A program made the position numbers and the translations under genes. Under the pieces are notes generated by a model, which made no database searches, had not been told where the DNA came from, and was given only the letters and a program-made list of their open reading frames with translations. 21,640 nucleotides of DNA from an uncultured Lachnospiraceae bacterium. GTDB taxonomy: Bacteria; Bacillota; Clostridia; Lachnospirales; Lachnospiraceae. Positions 15,100 to 21,640 of the stretch are shown here, piece by piece. Location: positions 1 to 21,640 of the forward strand of contig CAJUFU010000014.1 in assembly GCA_910585555.1 (NCBI GenBank). The letters run 5' to 3'. How positions within the stretch are numbered: the stretch's first letter is position 1; each line of letters begins with the position of its first letter.

Positions 15100-16569
15100 T
15101 TATAACATCTTCTTCATCTCATCGGCTACGAACTGTACCTTAGTTCCTACGATAACCTGAACCGCTGTCTTACTAGGTCTCATAACGCCCGCAACACCTG
15201 CTGATTTAATCTTCTTCTCGTCAACTAAAGTATAATCCTTGATCTCCAAACGAAGTCTTGTGATGCAGTTATCCAGTGATGTAACGTTCTCTTTACCGCC
15301 AAGACCTTCCAGAACGATTGCTGCCACCTGTGTGAAGTCGCTGTTGGAAAGCACTGCTTTCTTCTCAGCTTCCAGATCGTCATCTTCTCTACCCGGTGTC
15401 TTTAAGTCAAACTTCACAATCGCGAAGCGGAATACAAAGTAGAATACGACAAATGCTGCAATACCCAGAGGAAGAATCATCCATGTATTCTGTGCTGCTG
15501 GCAGTGTTGCCGAGAATACAAGGTCTGTTGCGCCTGCTGAGAAACTGAAACCTGCACGGAATCCAATCAATGTTACGATAACAGTGAAGATACCATATAA
15601 CAATGCATAAATCAGATATAATACGGGTGCCAGGAACATGAAACCGAATTCAAAAGGCTCTGTAACACCGCAGACAAAGGAACAAACTGCTGCGGAAGCT
15701 ACCAGACCGATTGCAACTTTCTTCTTGCCTTCTTTTGCTGTATGAATCATAGCCAATGCTGCACCAGGGATACCGAACATCATACAAGGGAAGAAACCGG
15801 ACATATACATACCAAGGCTCCATGTAACATCTGCGCTGGTCTCACCTGCCCAGAAGTGACTGAGGTCACCAAGACCAATCGTGTCAAACCAGAATACGTT
15901 ATTCAATGCATGATGCAGACCTGTCGGGATTAACAGTCTGTTCAAGAAAGCATAGATACCTGCTCCTACTGCTCCCATACCAACGATGCCCTGACCAACT
16001 GCAATCAATGCACCAAAGATTACCGGCCATACAAACAGCAGAACTGCTGCAACAACGATGGATACCACGCCGGAAATAATCGCTACGCAGCGTTTGCCGC
16101 TGAAGAAGGAAAGCCAATCCGGTAATTTTGTGGATTTGAACTTGTTATAGCAGGTTGCACCGATAACACCGGCAAGAATACCGATAAACGGATTCGCAAT
16201 CTTATCAAATGCCAATGTTTTGTTAACATTCTCTGCGATAGAAGGCATCAGAGTTGTCACTGTGCCTGTTGCAAGCAGATTTGTCATCATTAACCAGGAT
16301 GCAAATGCCGCAAGACCTGCCGTACCATCATGATCATCTGACATACCAACACCTACACCAATAACAAACAAAAGTGCCATATTATCAATCAGAGCGCCGC
16401 CTGCTTTCACCAGGAAGAATCCCAGCATATTCAGGAAACCATTCATATCACCACCCTGCATGGTTGCCGGACATAATGCATATCCGATACCCATCAAGAT
16501 ACCGCATATCGGCAGACACGCCACGGGAAGCATCAATGATTTACCTAATTTTTGTAAATATTTCATCAT
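15100..16569 (-). CDS. nagE: PTS EIICB permease, N-acetylglucosamine (NagE) type
   Basis: Sugar-transporting and phosphorylating membrane component, 489 residues. The EIIC part (about 1-390) is multi-pass. It carries PTGLHHALNNVFWF, MSGFFPCMMFGIPGAALAM, GVTEPFEF and FDLKTPGRED, which resemble NagE closely; N-acetylglucosamine is therefore the best guess, with glucose or another hexose possible. The C-terminal EIIB domain (about 410-489) has the phosphorylated cysteine (Cys435) in DNCITRLRLEI. There is no fused EIIA; a separate EIIA gene is in the same operon. GGGGG precedes the first of two adjacent ATGs. It is the last gene of the PTS operon, 96 bases after ptsH; this gap shows only a weak 6-bp inverted repeat and no clear promoter. 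Confidence 0.9.
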   Translation of the reverse strand: MMKYLQKLGKSLMLPVACLPICGILMGIGYALCPATMQGGDMNGFLNMLGFFLVKAGGALIDNMALLFVIGVGVGMSDDHDGTAGLAAFASWLMMTNLLATGTVTTLMPSIAENVNKTLAFDKIANPFIGILAGVIGATCYNKFKSTKLPDWLSFFSGKRCVAIISGVVSIVVAAVLLFVWPVIFGALIAVGQGIVGMGAVGAGIYAFLNRLLIPTGLHHALNNVFWFDTIGLGDLSHFWAGETSADVTWSLGMYMSGFFPCMMFGIPGAALAMIHTAKEGKKKVAIGLVASAAVCSFVCGVTEPFEFGFMFLAPVLYLIYALLYGIFTVIVTLIGFRAGFSFSAGATDLVFSATLPAAQNTWMILPLGIAAFVVFYFVFRFAIVKFDLKTPGREDDDLEAEKKAVLSNSDFTQVAAIVLEGLGGKENVTSLDNCITRLRLEIKDYTLVDEKKIKSAGVAGVMRPSKTAVQVIVGTKVQFVADEMKKML

Positions 16570-16665
16570 AAAATATTACCCCCTTATGAATTTGTTGGTT
16601 CCGCCCCAGCACAGAACCATTACTTGACTGTTACACTTCTTTTCCCCTGCACACTCAGAAATCTT

Positions 16666-16923
16666 TTACAGATTTTCCTTGAAGAATTTCTGCAATGCCT
16701 CTGCCGCTGTATCTTCATCTTCACCTTCGATCTCACAGGTAACTTCCATTCCCTGTTTGACTCCAAGACTCATGATCATGATCAGTTTCCGGGCATCAGC
16801 ACTCTTGCCGCCGCACGTTATGGTAACCTTGCTTTTATAACCTGCTGCCTGTTTCACCAGAAGCCCCGCCGGTCTTGCATGAAGGCCCACCGGATCCTGG
16901 ATTACATATTGAAACTTTTTCAC
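16666..16923 (-). CDS. ptsH: HPr phosphocarrier protein lacking Ser46
   Basis: Small phosphocarrier (85 residues) passing phosphate from Enzyme I to EIIA. His15 is in the intact motif GLHARPA. The regulatory site differs: where Bacillus HPr has KSIMGVMSLG with Ser46, this protein has RKLIMIMSLG, placing Lys46 there. HPr kinase/phosphorylase should therefore be unable to make HPr(Ser-P) from it, and the usual CcpA co-repressor role should be lost. The start is GTG at 16923, seven bases after AAGGAGG; no nearby in-frame ATG exists. It lies 15 bases after ptsI. The reading of residue 46 comes from a gap-free alignment by eye and is fairly firm. Confidence 0.95.
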   Translation of the reverse strand: MKKFQYVIQDPVGLHARPAGLLVKQAAGYKSKVTITCGGKSADARKLIMIMSLGVKQGMEVTCEIEGEDEDTAAEALQKFFKENL

Positions 16924-16938
16924 ATCTTCACCTCCTTA

Positions 16939-18561
16939 TCAATTTGTTTTGATATCTCTTACTGCCTTACGCACTTTCAATACGGATGAAGGGGATACAC
17001 TCAATTCGTCTACGCCCATATCCAGAAATGTTTCTGTCAAATCCGTATCTGCTGCCAGTTCCCCGCAGATGCCTACCCATATACCTACCTTATGGCCGTT
17101 CTTGACCGTCATCTCGATCAGCTTAAGTACAGCCGGATGATGGGTATTGCATGTGCTTTCCAGTTTCTGATTCTGGCGGTCTACTGCCAGCGTATATTGC
17201 GTCAGGTCATTGGTTCCGATACTGAAAAAGTCTACCTCTTTTGCGAGTTTATCCGAGAGCAGTGCCGCTGCCGGTGTCTCCACCATAATACCCAGCTCCA
17301 CCTCTCCCATGGGATACCCTTCCACCGTGAGTTCGCCTTTGACCTGTTCAACAATCTCCTTAGTTCTTTTTACTTCCTCCACCGACACAATCATCGGAAA
17401 CATAATGGAAGCCTTACCATATGCAGAAGCCCGGTAAATTGCCCGAAGCTGTGTCATAAAAATTTCCGGGCGGTCCAGACAGATTCTGATAGCCCGATAG
17501 CCCAGTGCCGGATTCTCTTCCGGATCCAGATGAAAATAATCTACTTTCTTATCTGCTCCGATATCCAGGGTACGGATAACTACCTTCTTTCCGCCCATCT
17601 TTTCCAGCACAGTCTTGTAACTTGCAAACTGCTCATCCTCCGTGGGGAAGCTTTCCCTTCCAAGATAGAGGAATTCGCTCCTGAACAACCCGATGCCGCC
17701 GGCGTCCGCCTCTAAAACTGCCTCCACATCGTTTACTTTGCCGATATTGGCAAATATGTCAACCCGTCTGCCGTCACCGGTGACATTCTCCTTGCCCTTC
17801 AACGCTTCTAAAGCCTCTAAATCCGCTACCCACTGATTCTTACGAAGAATCATCTCATCGAGAATGTCTTTCTCAGGTTCTAAGATAAACTCTCCGTTAA
17901 AACCGTCTACCACGCCCACTTTACCATTCCAGTCATCGGACGGTTTCATTTTCGTATTGACTAATGCCGGAAGGTTCATACTTCTGGCCAAAATTGCCGT
18001 ATGAGAATTGGATGAGCCGCGCACTGTCACAAAGGCAAGAATCTTATTTCTGTTCATCTTCACGGTCTCGCTGGGTGTCAGATCATCCGCAATCAGGATG
18101 ACCGGTTCCTCTGTCGGCACCCCGTCCTCCGGTATGCCCAGAAGAATTCTGATCACTCTCTGTGAAATATCCTTAATGTCCACCGCACGCGCCTTCATAT
18201 AATCGTCGTCCATGGAGGTAAACAGCTGCGCAAACTGCTCCTGCGCCATCTCCACCGCATACTCTGCATTGGTGCCGTCTTTGACTGCCTGCTCTATGAC
18301 TTCCAGATAATCGTCATCCTCTAACATCATCCGATGTATATCAAAAATCATGGCATGATCTTCACCCACACTGGTAAGGGCTTTGTCATAGAGCGCTGTC
18401 AGCTGCGTTTTCGCTGCTTCAATTGCCTCTTTCACCCGGTTAAGCTCACCGTCGATATCCGTAATCTCTGTCTTCTCAATGTGATAATCCTGCTTCTTGT
18501 AACAGAAAACCCTGCCAACGGCAACTCCTTTTAAAACACTTTTGCCGATATATCGCTCCAT
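16939..18561 (-). CDS. ptsI: PTS Enzyme I (phosphoenolpyruvate-protein phosphotransferase)
   Basis: Takes phosphate from phosphoenolpyruvate and gives it to HPr; cytoplasmic dimer. The 540-residue length is a little shorter than the usual 570. The phosphorylated histidine is His187 in RGSSNSHTAILAR, where many Enzyme I proteins have GGRTSH; the flanking AILARSMNLPALV is standard. The PEP-binding barrel carries GIGLFRSEFLYLGR, FFSIGTNDLTQYTLAVDR and the catalytic Cys499 in GICGELAAD. AGGAGG lies about ten bases before the ATG. It sits between EIIA (14 bases upstream) and ptsH (15 bases downstream), so translation of all three is tightly linked. Confidence 0.96.
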   Translation of the reverse strand: MERYIGKSVLKGVAVGRVFCYKKQDYHIEKTEITDIDGELNRVKEAIEAAKTQLTALYDKALTSVGEDHAMIFDIHRMMLEDDDYLEVIEQAVKDGTNAEYAVEMAQEQFAQLFTSMDDDYMKARAVDIKDISQRVIRILLGIPEDGVPTEEPVILIADDLTPSETVKMNRNKILAFVTVRGSSNSHTAILARSMNLPALVNTKMKPSDDWNGKVGVVDGFNGEFILEPEKDILDEMILRKNQWVADLEALEALKGKENVTGDGRRVDIFANIGKVNDVEAVLEADAGGIGLFRSEFLYLGRESFPTEDEQFASYKTVLEKMGGKKVVIRTLDIGADKKVDYFHLDPEENPALGYRAIRICLDRPEIFMTQLRAIYRASAYGKASIMFPMIVSVEEVKRTKEIVEQVKGELTVEGYPMGEVELGIMVETPAAALLSDKLAKEVDFFSIGTNDLTQYTLAVDRQNQKLESTCNTHHPAVLKLIEMTVKNGHKVGIWVGICGELAADTDLTETFLDMGVDELSVSPSSVLKVRKAVRDIKTN

Positions 18562-18575
18562 CGCAAAATCTCCTC

Positions 18576-19061
18576 CTATTTACGCAGTTTTATGATATCA
18601 TCACCCGGTGAAACGGTCTTAGGTGACTCAGGAAGTATTTCCGCAAAGTCATCCGTGTTACAAATCACCACCGGCGTAATAATATCGTAGCCAGCCGCCT
18701 TAATCTGCTCTAAATCCGCCTCCAAAAGCAGGTCGCCTTTCTTCACTTCCTGATCTGCCTCCACATGAATGGTAAAATGCTCACCGTTTAAGTTTACTGT
18801 GTCAAGTCCCACATGAATCAGAATTTCGGTGCCGTCGCTGCCAACCACTGCCACTGCATGACCTGTGGGAAATACTGTGGCCACCTTGCCGTCTATCGGC
18901 GCGCAAATCTGATTACTTGTAGGAATGATCGCAACCCCCTTGCCAATAATCTCCTCCCCAAAGGTCGGGTCACTGACTTCTTTGATACTGACCAGGCTGC
19001 CTGCTACCGGTGCCCCGACCGCTGCATCGCCCTTTGAAAATAAATTCTGAAATATCTTCAT
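18576..19061 (-). CDS. crr: PTS EIIA component, glucose family
   Basis: Stand-alone EIIA of 161 residues, receiving phosphate from HPr and giving it to the EIIB domain of the permease. The phosphorylated histidine is His83 in EILIHVGLDTV, with the assisting His68 in FPTGHAVAV; the start of the domain (PVAGSLVSIKEVSDPTFGEEIIGKG, split as VAGSLVSIKEV and DPTF) is typical of the Glc family. It should complement the EIICB encoded later in the operon, which lacks its own EIIA. GGAGG lies six bases before the ATG. It follows the antiterminator gene by 31 bases. Confidence 0.94.
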   Translation of the reverse strand: MKIFQNLFSKGDAAVGAPVAGSLVSIKEVSDPTFGEEIIGKGVAIIPTSNQICAPIDGKVATVFPTGHAVAVVGSDGTEILIHVGLDTVNLNGEHFTIHVEADQEVKKGDLLLEADLEQIKAAGYDIITPVVICNTDDFAEILPESPKTVSPGDDIIKLRK

Positions 19062-19092
19062 TTCCTGCCTCCTTCCTTATGTAGTTATAGTA

Positions 19093-19932
19093 TTAACAGG
19101 TATATAAGTCTCTCATTCTCTTTATATTGAGCACCAAATGAATTTTCTCTTCCTCCGTCATCTGACATTGATACTCCCGCTCAATATATTCCCGGATACC
19201 GTCGATGATCTGATACTCCTCCTGATAATGCTCTCTCACGAACTCGTAGAGCGCTTCATCTTTTCGTCCGCGCATCGGCTCCTCTACAACCATCCTGTTG
19301 CAAAGCTGCTTCAAATCAGCAATCAGACGTTCTTTCGGATAAGTTCTTCCGCTGGGAATCGAAATCTCCTTCTCAATCCACTCCATCATCTCGCGAACCA
19401 TCTTCACCATGGTGAATGTAGTGCCCATGGCGGAACCTGCTTCTCCATTGATCAAATGAAGTGCTATACTCGCCGCTTCATCCTCTTCTAAGCGGCATCC
19501 CGTTCTATCCTCAATCAATTCAAGAGCATATCTGCCTACCGAGTACTCCAAGGGATAAAAGAGCTTTACCTCATCATACAACGCATTATTAAACACCATG
19601 CCCTCATGATATTTATTTAAAATAAACCCAATATGATCTGTCAGCGTCAAATAAACATTCTGGCTTAATACCAGTCCCAGACTCTCTTTCGCATAAGTGA
19701 TGATATCCGCTGATAGTCTGATGTGTTCCAAAGGCAGCGATGCCAGTAGTTCCTTGAAATGCTCCTTGTTGTCCATATTATTCAGTATAAAAATTTTCTC
19801 AACTACCTTATCATCAACTTCATCACCGGGTCTTCGTCCAAAACCAATCCCTTTTCCCATGGCAACCATCTCGATACCCTGATGGTCCCTGACCGAAACG
19901 ATATTATTGTTGATAATTTTGTCAATACGCAT
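19093..19932 (-). CDS. BglG/LicT-family transcriptional antiterminator with degenerate PRD2
   Basis: RNA-binding antiterminator, 279 residues. The N-terminal co-antiterminator domain (1-55) is close to LicT (MRIDKIINNNIVSV, MGKGIGF). Two PTS regulation domains follow. PRD1 keeps both phosphorylation histidines, His100 in TDHIGF and His159 in IALHLINGE. In PRD2 the positions equal to LicT His207 and His269 are Asp206 and Asn269. In LicT, PRD1 phosphorylation by the permease inhibits and PRD2 phosphorylation by HPr activates; loss of the PRD2 sites suggests control by the permease only. GAGG lies before the ATG. Its own leader carries the RAT site, so it probably controls itself and the genes after it. 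Confidence 0.93.
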   Translation of the reverse strand: MRIDKIINNNIVSVRDHQGIEMVAMGKGIGFGRRPGDEVDDKVVEKIFILNNMDNKEHFKELLASLPLEHIRLSADIITYAKESLGLVLSQNVYLTLTDHIGFILNKYHEGMVFNNALYDEVKLFYPLEYSVGRYALELIEDRTGCRLEEDEAASIALHLINGEAGSAMGTTFTMVKMVREMMEWIEKEISIPSGRTYPKERLIADLKQLCNRMVVEEPMRGRKDEALYEFVREHYQEEYQIIDGIREYIEREYQCQMTEEEKIHLVLNIKRMRDLYTC

Positions 19933-19968
19933 TTTAAAATCCTCTTGCAGCTACACTCACTTAAGCAT

Positions 19969-20023
19969 AAAAAAAAGCCAAATCTTATAAGACAACCTTC
20001 CCAAGCTGAATTACAAAATTTGG
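19969..20023 (-). terminator. Leader terminator controlled by antitermination
   Basis: On the minus strand the arms 20011-20023 and 19978-19990 form a 13-bp stem (two G-U pairs), followed by C and eight T residues (19969-19976). Its 5' arm overlaps the last two bases of the RAT, so the two structures exclude each other, as in licT/sacPA/bglPH leaders. Without antiterminator, transcription should stop here, before any gene of the operon. Confidence 0.88.
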
Positions 20024-20052
20024 TTTTGCCCGCTTTCGTGCAGTAACAACCC
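20022..20052 (-). promoter_or_regulatory. RAT (ribonucleic antiterminator) sequence
   Basis: Minus-strand RNA reads GGGTTGTTACTG, a short variable part, then GCGGGCAAAACC. This agrees closely with known LicT/SacY-type RATs (GGATTGTTACTG ... GCAGGCAAAACC), including the internal-loop bases. It starts about 15 bases after the predicted transcript start. The antiterminator encoded by the first gene is the likely ligand. Confidence 0.92.
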
Positions 20053-20073
20053 AAACGCCTATCCATTTTTATC

Positions 20074-20103
20074 ATTATAGCAAATATTTACAACTAAAGT
20101 CAA
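20074..20103 (-). promoter_or_regulatory. Promoter of the PTS operon
   Basis: On the minus strand: TTGACT (20098-20103), 18-base spacer and perfect TATAAT (20074-20079) preceded by TGC, an extended -10. Transcription would start near 20067, giving a leader of about 135 bases holding RAT and terminator. A strong constitutive promoter fits a system controlled at the leader. The rest of the gap to the chemotaxis gene (20104-20187) is AT-rich and shows only a weak imperfect inverted repeat at 20152-20176. Confidence 0.85.
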
Positions 20104-20187
20104 CCATATTTATCATTATTTTGTGTTTTTTTATAGTCTTATCCTCTAATCAGGCATAAAATAATACATTTTGCCTAATATGTATAC

Positions 20188-20228
20188 AAAAAGCGACACC
20201 GGCATATAAAAGTTGCCAGTATCGCTTT
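20188..20228 (-). terminator. Intrinsic terminator of the chemotaxis receptor gene
   Basis: On the minus strand the arms 20214-20228 and 20190-20204 form a 15-bp stem with two G-U pairs and a 9-base loop, followed by TTTTTG. It begins 24 bases after the stop codon. Confidence 0.85.
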
Positions 20229-20252
20229 ATATTTGTTACAGAAGTCTCTACC

Positions 20253-21640
20253 CTACTCTGCGGCCAAAGTAAACTGATCTACAAGCTGCTTTAAGCAGGC
20301 TGCCTCCGCCGAAAGCTCTTCACTGGCCGCCGCACTCTCTTGTGCGTTGGCGCTGTTGCTCTGTACCACCACGGAAATCTGATTGATTCCCTCGGAAACC
20401 TGTCCCACTTCCTCCGACTGTTCCTTAGACACTGTAGCAATCTGATCGATTGCATCTACCACAGCCTGAATACTGTTTACGACTTCCATCAGCACATCTG
20501 CCGTATTCTGAGCAATCTCTGTCCCCATATGTACCGCCTCTGTAGAATTGCCGATGAGTTCCGAGGTGTTTTGCGCCGCCTTTGCTGATTTTCCAGCCAG
20601 ATTACGCACTTCTTCCGCAACAACCGCAAATCCCTTTCCTGCGCTGCCGGCCCTTGCCGCTTCTACAGCTGCATTTAAGGCCAATATGTTCGTCTGGAAT
20701 GCAATGTCATCGATGGTCTTAAGTATCTTCTCTATTTCTTCAGAACTGGTCTGAATCTTATCCATCGCCTCCACCAGATTCTGCATTTTCTGATTACACA
20801 AAGAAACCTCTCTGCCAGCCTCATGGGTCTTACTGCGCACATCCAATGCTCCGTCCGCCGTCTTTTTAGCCTGCTCGGAAATCTCCCTCACACGGGACGC
20901 CAATTCCTCTACCGAGCTTGCCTGCTGCGTTGTTCCCTGACTGAGTGACTGCGCGCTTGCCGACAGATGATCGCTGGCCATAGCCACTTCCTGCGAGGAA
21001 TGGTTTACCTGCGTCATAGCCCTGCTCAATTCCACCTTCATATGACGCATGGAAAGCAGAATATTGCGGAAACTGCCAACATACACTTCTTCATGCTCGG
21101 TATGGACGTTCAGGTTCTGATTTGCCATCTCATTGAGCAGTAAATCAATATCACCAATAACGATACGTAATCCTTCCACCAAAGAAGCGGTTGATCTTGC
21201 AAGCACACCCGACTCATCTTTGCTCTTTATCTGCGGCATTGGTGTGTCCAAATCTCCCTCTACAAGCAGCTTCATCCGATTCACACAAGCTTTCATCGGA
21301 CCACTGATATTATTCGCCAATACCAGCGCAATCACAACAGACAACAATATAGAAATAACAATCACTGCAACGTTAATGACCATGGCGTTGCGTGTTGACT
21401 CCAGATAATTTAACTGCGGAGCCGTGACCGCAATGCTCCATCCATCCGTATCCCCTACGGGCGCATAGGCTGCAAACATCTTATCTTCACCGCTGGTATA
21501 TTCTCCAAAGCCGATCTCACCCCGGCGCATGGCTTCATGAATCGACGAAAGCTCTGCCAGTGCCGGGTCATTTAAGGCCTCGGCCTCTATGTTCTGCACC
21601 GTAATCGTATCCAAGGTAATATCCGCAATCGTATCACCGG
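20253..21640 (-). CDS. Methyl-accepting chemotaxis protein, 5' end cut by window
   Basis: Membrane receptor signalling to CheA/CheW; the open frame runs through the right window edge, so the N-terminus is missing. The visible part (about 462 residues) starts in the end of an extracellular sensor domain, probably dCache type (FAAYAPVGDTDGWSIAV). A membrane helix follows (INVAVIVISILLSVVIALVL), then a HAMP domain and the long coiled-coil signalling domain. Its hairpin tip reads DDIAFQTNILALNAAVEAAR and AGSAGKGFAVVAEEVRNLA. The tip has Ser where Glu is common, a variant I believe is frequent in Clostridia. There is no C-terminal CheR-binding tail. The ligand cannot be predicted. A TTG near 21614 is inside the frame and not a start. 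Confidence 0.93.
   Translation of the reverse strand, partial: GDTIADITLDTITVQNIEAEALNDPALAELSSIHEAMRRGEIGFGEYTSGEDKMFAAYAPVGDTDGWSIAVTAPQLNYLESTRNAMVINVAVIVISILLSVVIALVLANNISGPMKACVNRMKLLVEGDLDTPMPQIKSKDESGVLARSTASLVEGLRIVIGDIDLLLNEMANQNLNVHTEHEEVYVGSFRNILLSMRHMKVELSRAMTQVNHSSQEVAMASDHLSASAQSLSQGTTQQASSVEELASRVREISEQAKKTADGALDVRSKTHEAGREVSLCNQKMQNLVEAMDKIQTSSEEIEKILKTIDDIAFQTNILALNAAVEAARAGSAGKGFAVVAEEVRNLAGKSAKAAQNTSELIGNSTEAVHMGTEIAQNTADVLMEVVNSIQAVVDAIDQIATVSKEQSEEVGQVSEGINQISVVVQSNSANAQESAAASEELSAEAACLKQLVDQFTLAAE

Noticed and set aside
16570..16665. Separate promoter or attenuator for the PTS permease gene
   Set aside because: Only a weak 6-bp inverted repeat with a 12-base loop and no T run; no hexamer pair with proper spacing was found.
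1..21640. CRISPR arrays, tRNA genes, insertion sequences, phage or defence genes
   Set aside because: No regularly spaced repeats, cloverleaf sequences, transposase motifs or defence-type domains were seen on either strand.

Overview
The window looks like chromosomal DNA of a low-to-moderate GC Firmicute of class Clostridia, most likely a Lachnospiraceae gut-type anaerobe. The signs are strong AGGAGG-type ribosome binding sites, a perfect CIRCE operator before groES-groEL, a bifunctional Rel of the Gram-positive type, a TraX-family membrane protein, a BspA-type leucine-rich repeat protein, and an Enzyme I with the active-site sequence SSNSH. The assignment is inferred from these features; no rRNA or other phylogenetic marker is present. 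Every gene except one (an AraC-type regulator) is on the minus strand, so gene order is best read from the right end to the left.

Right end, 20188-21640: the 3' part of a methyl-accepting chemotaxis protein, cut by the window edge, with its terminator. Then 15100-20103: a complete PTS phosphorelay in one apparent operon. It has a strong promoter, a ribonucleic antiterminator (RAT) overlapping a terminator, a LicT/GlcT-type antiterminator, EIIA(Glc-type), Enzyme I, HPr and a NagE-like EIICB permease. Two features suggest this system is cut off from HPr-mediated carbon catabolite control: HPr has Lys at the regulatory Ser46 position, and the antiterminator has lost both histidines of its second PRD (Asp206, Asn269) while keeping both in the first.

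Centre, 11991-15063: the AraC-type regulator (plus strand) converges on the PTS operon across a 12-bp perfect hairpin. It diverges from a GH31 alpha-glycosidase gene; the shared intergenic region has two interlocked promoters and repeated TACTAT motifs. Next, 10878-11959 holds a protein with a degenerate GGDEF domain, its own promoter and a terminator. Then 8411-10702 holds groES-groEL with promoter, CIRCE, two tandem hairpins and a terminator.

Left part: 5227-8356 is a stringent-response pair (rel plus a glyoxalase-II-like metallo-hydrolase) with a near-consensus promoter and a terminator. Then 420-5135 is a same-strand cluster: TraX-family protein, a VWA/metallopeptidase-like protein, a MoxR-type AAA+ ATPase and a leucine-rich-repeat protein. 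The last three look like a chaperone or assembly module of unknown target and are the least explained part of the window. The left end holds secG with its own terminator and an unexplained long inverted repeat.

I saw no tRNA, rRNA, CRISPR array, transposase or prophage gene.
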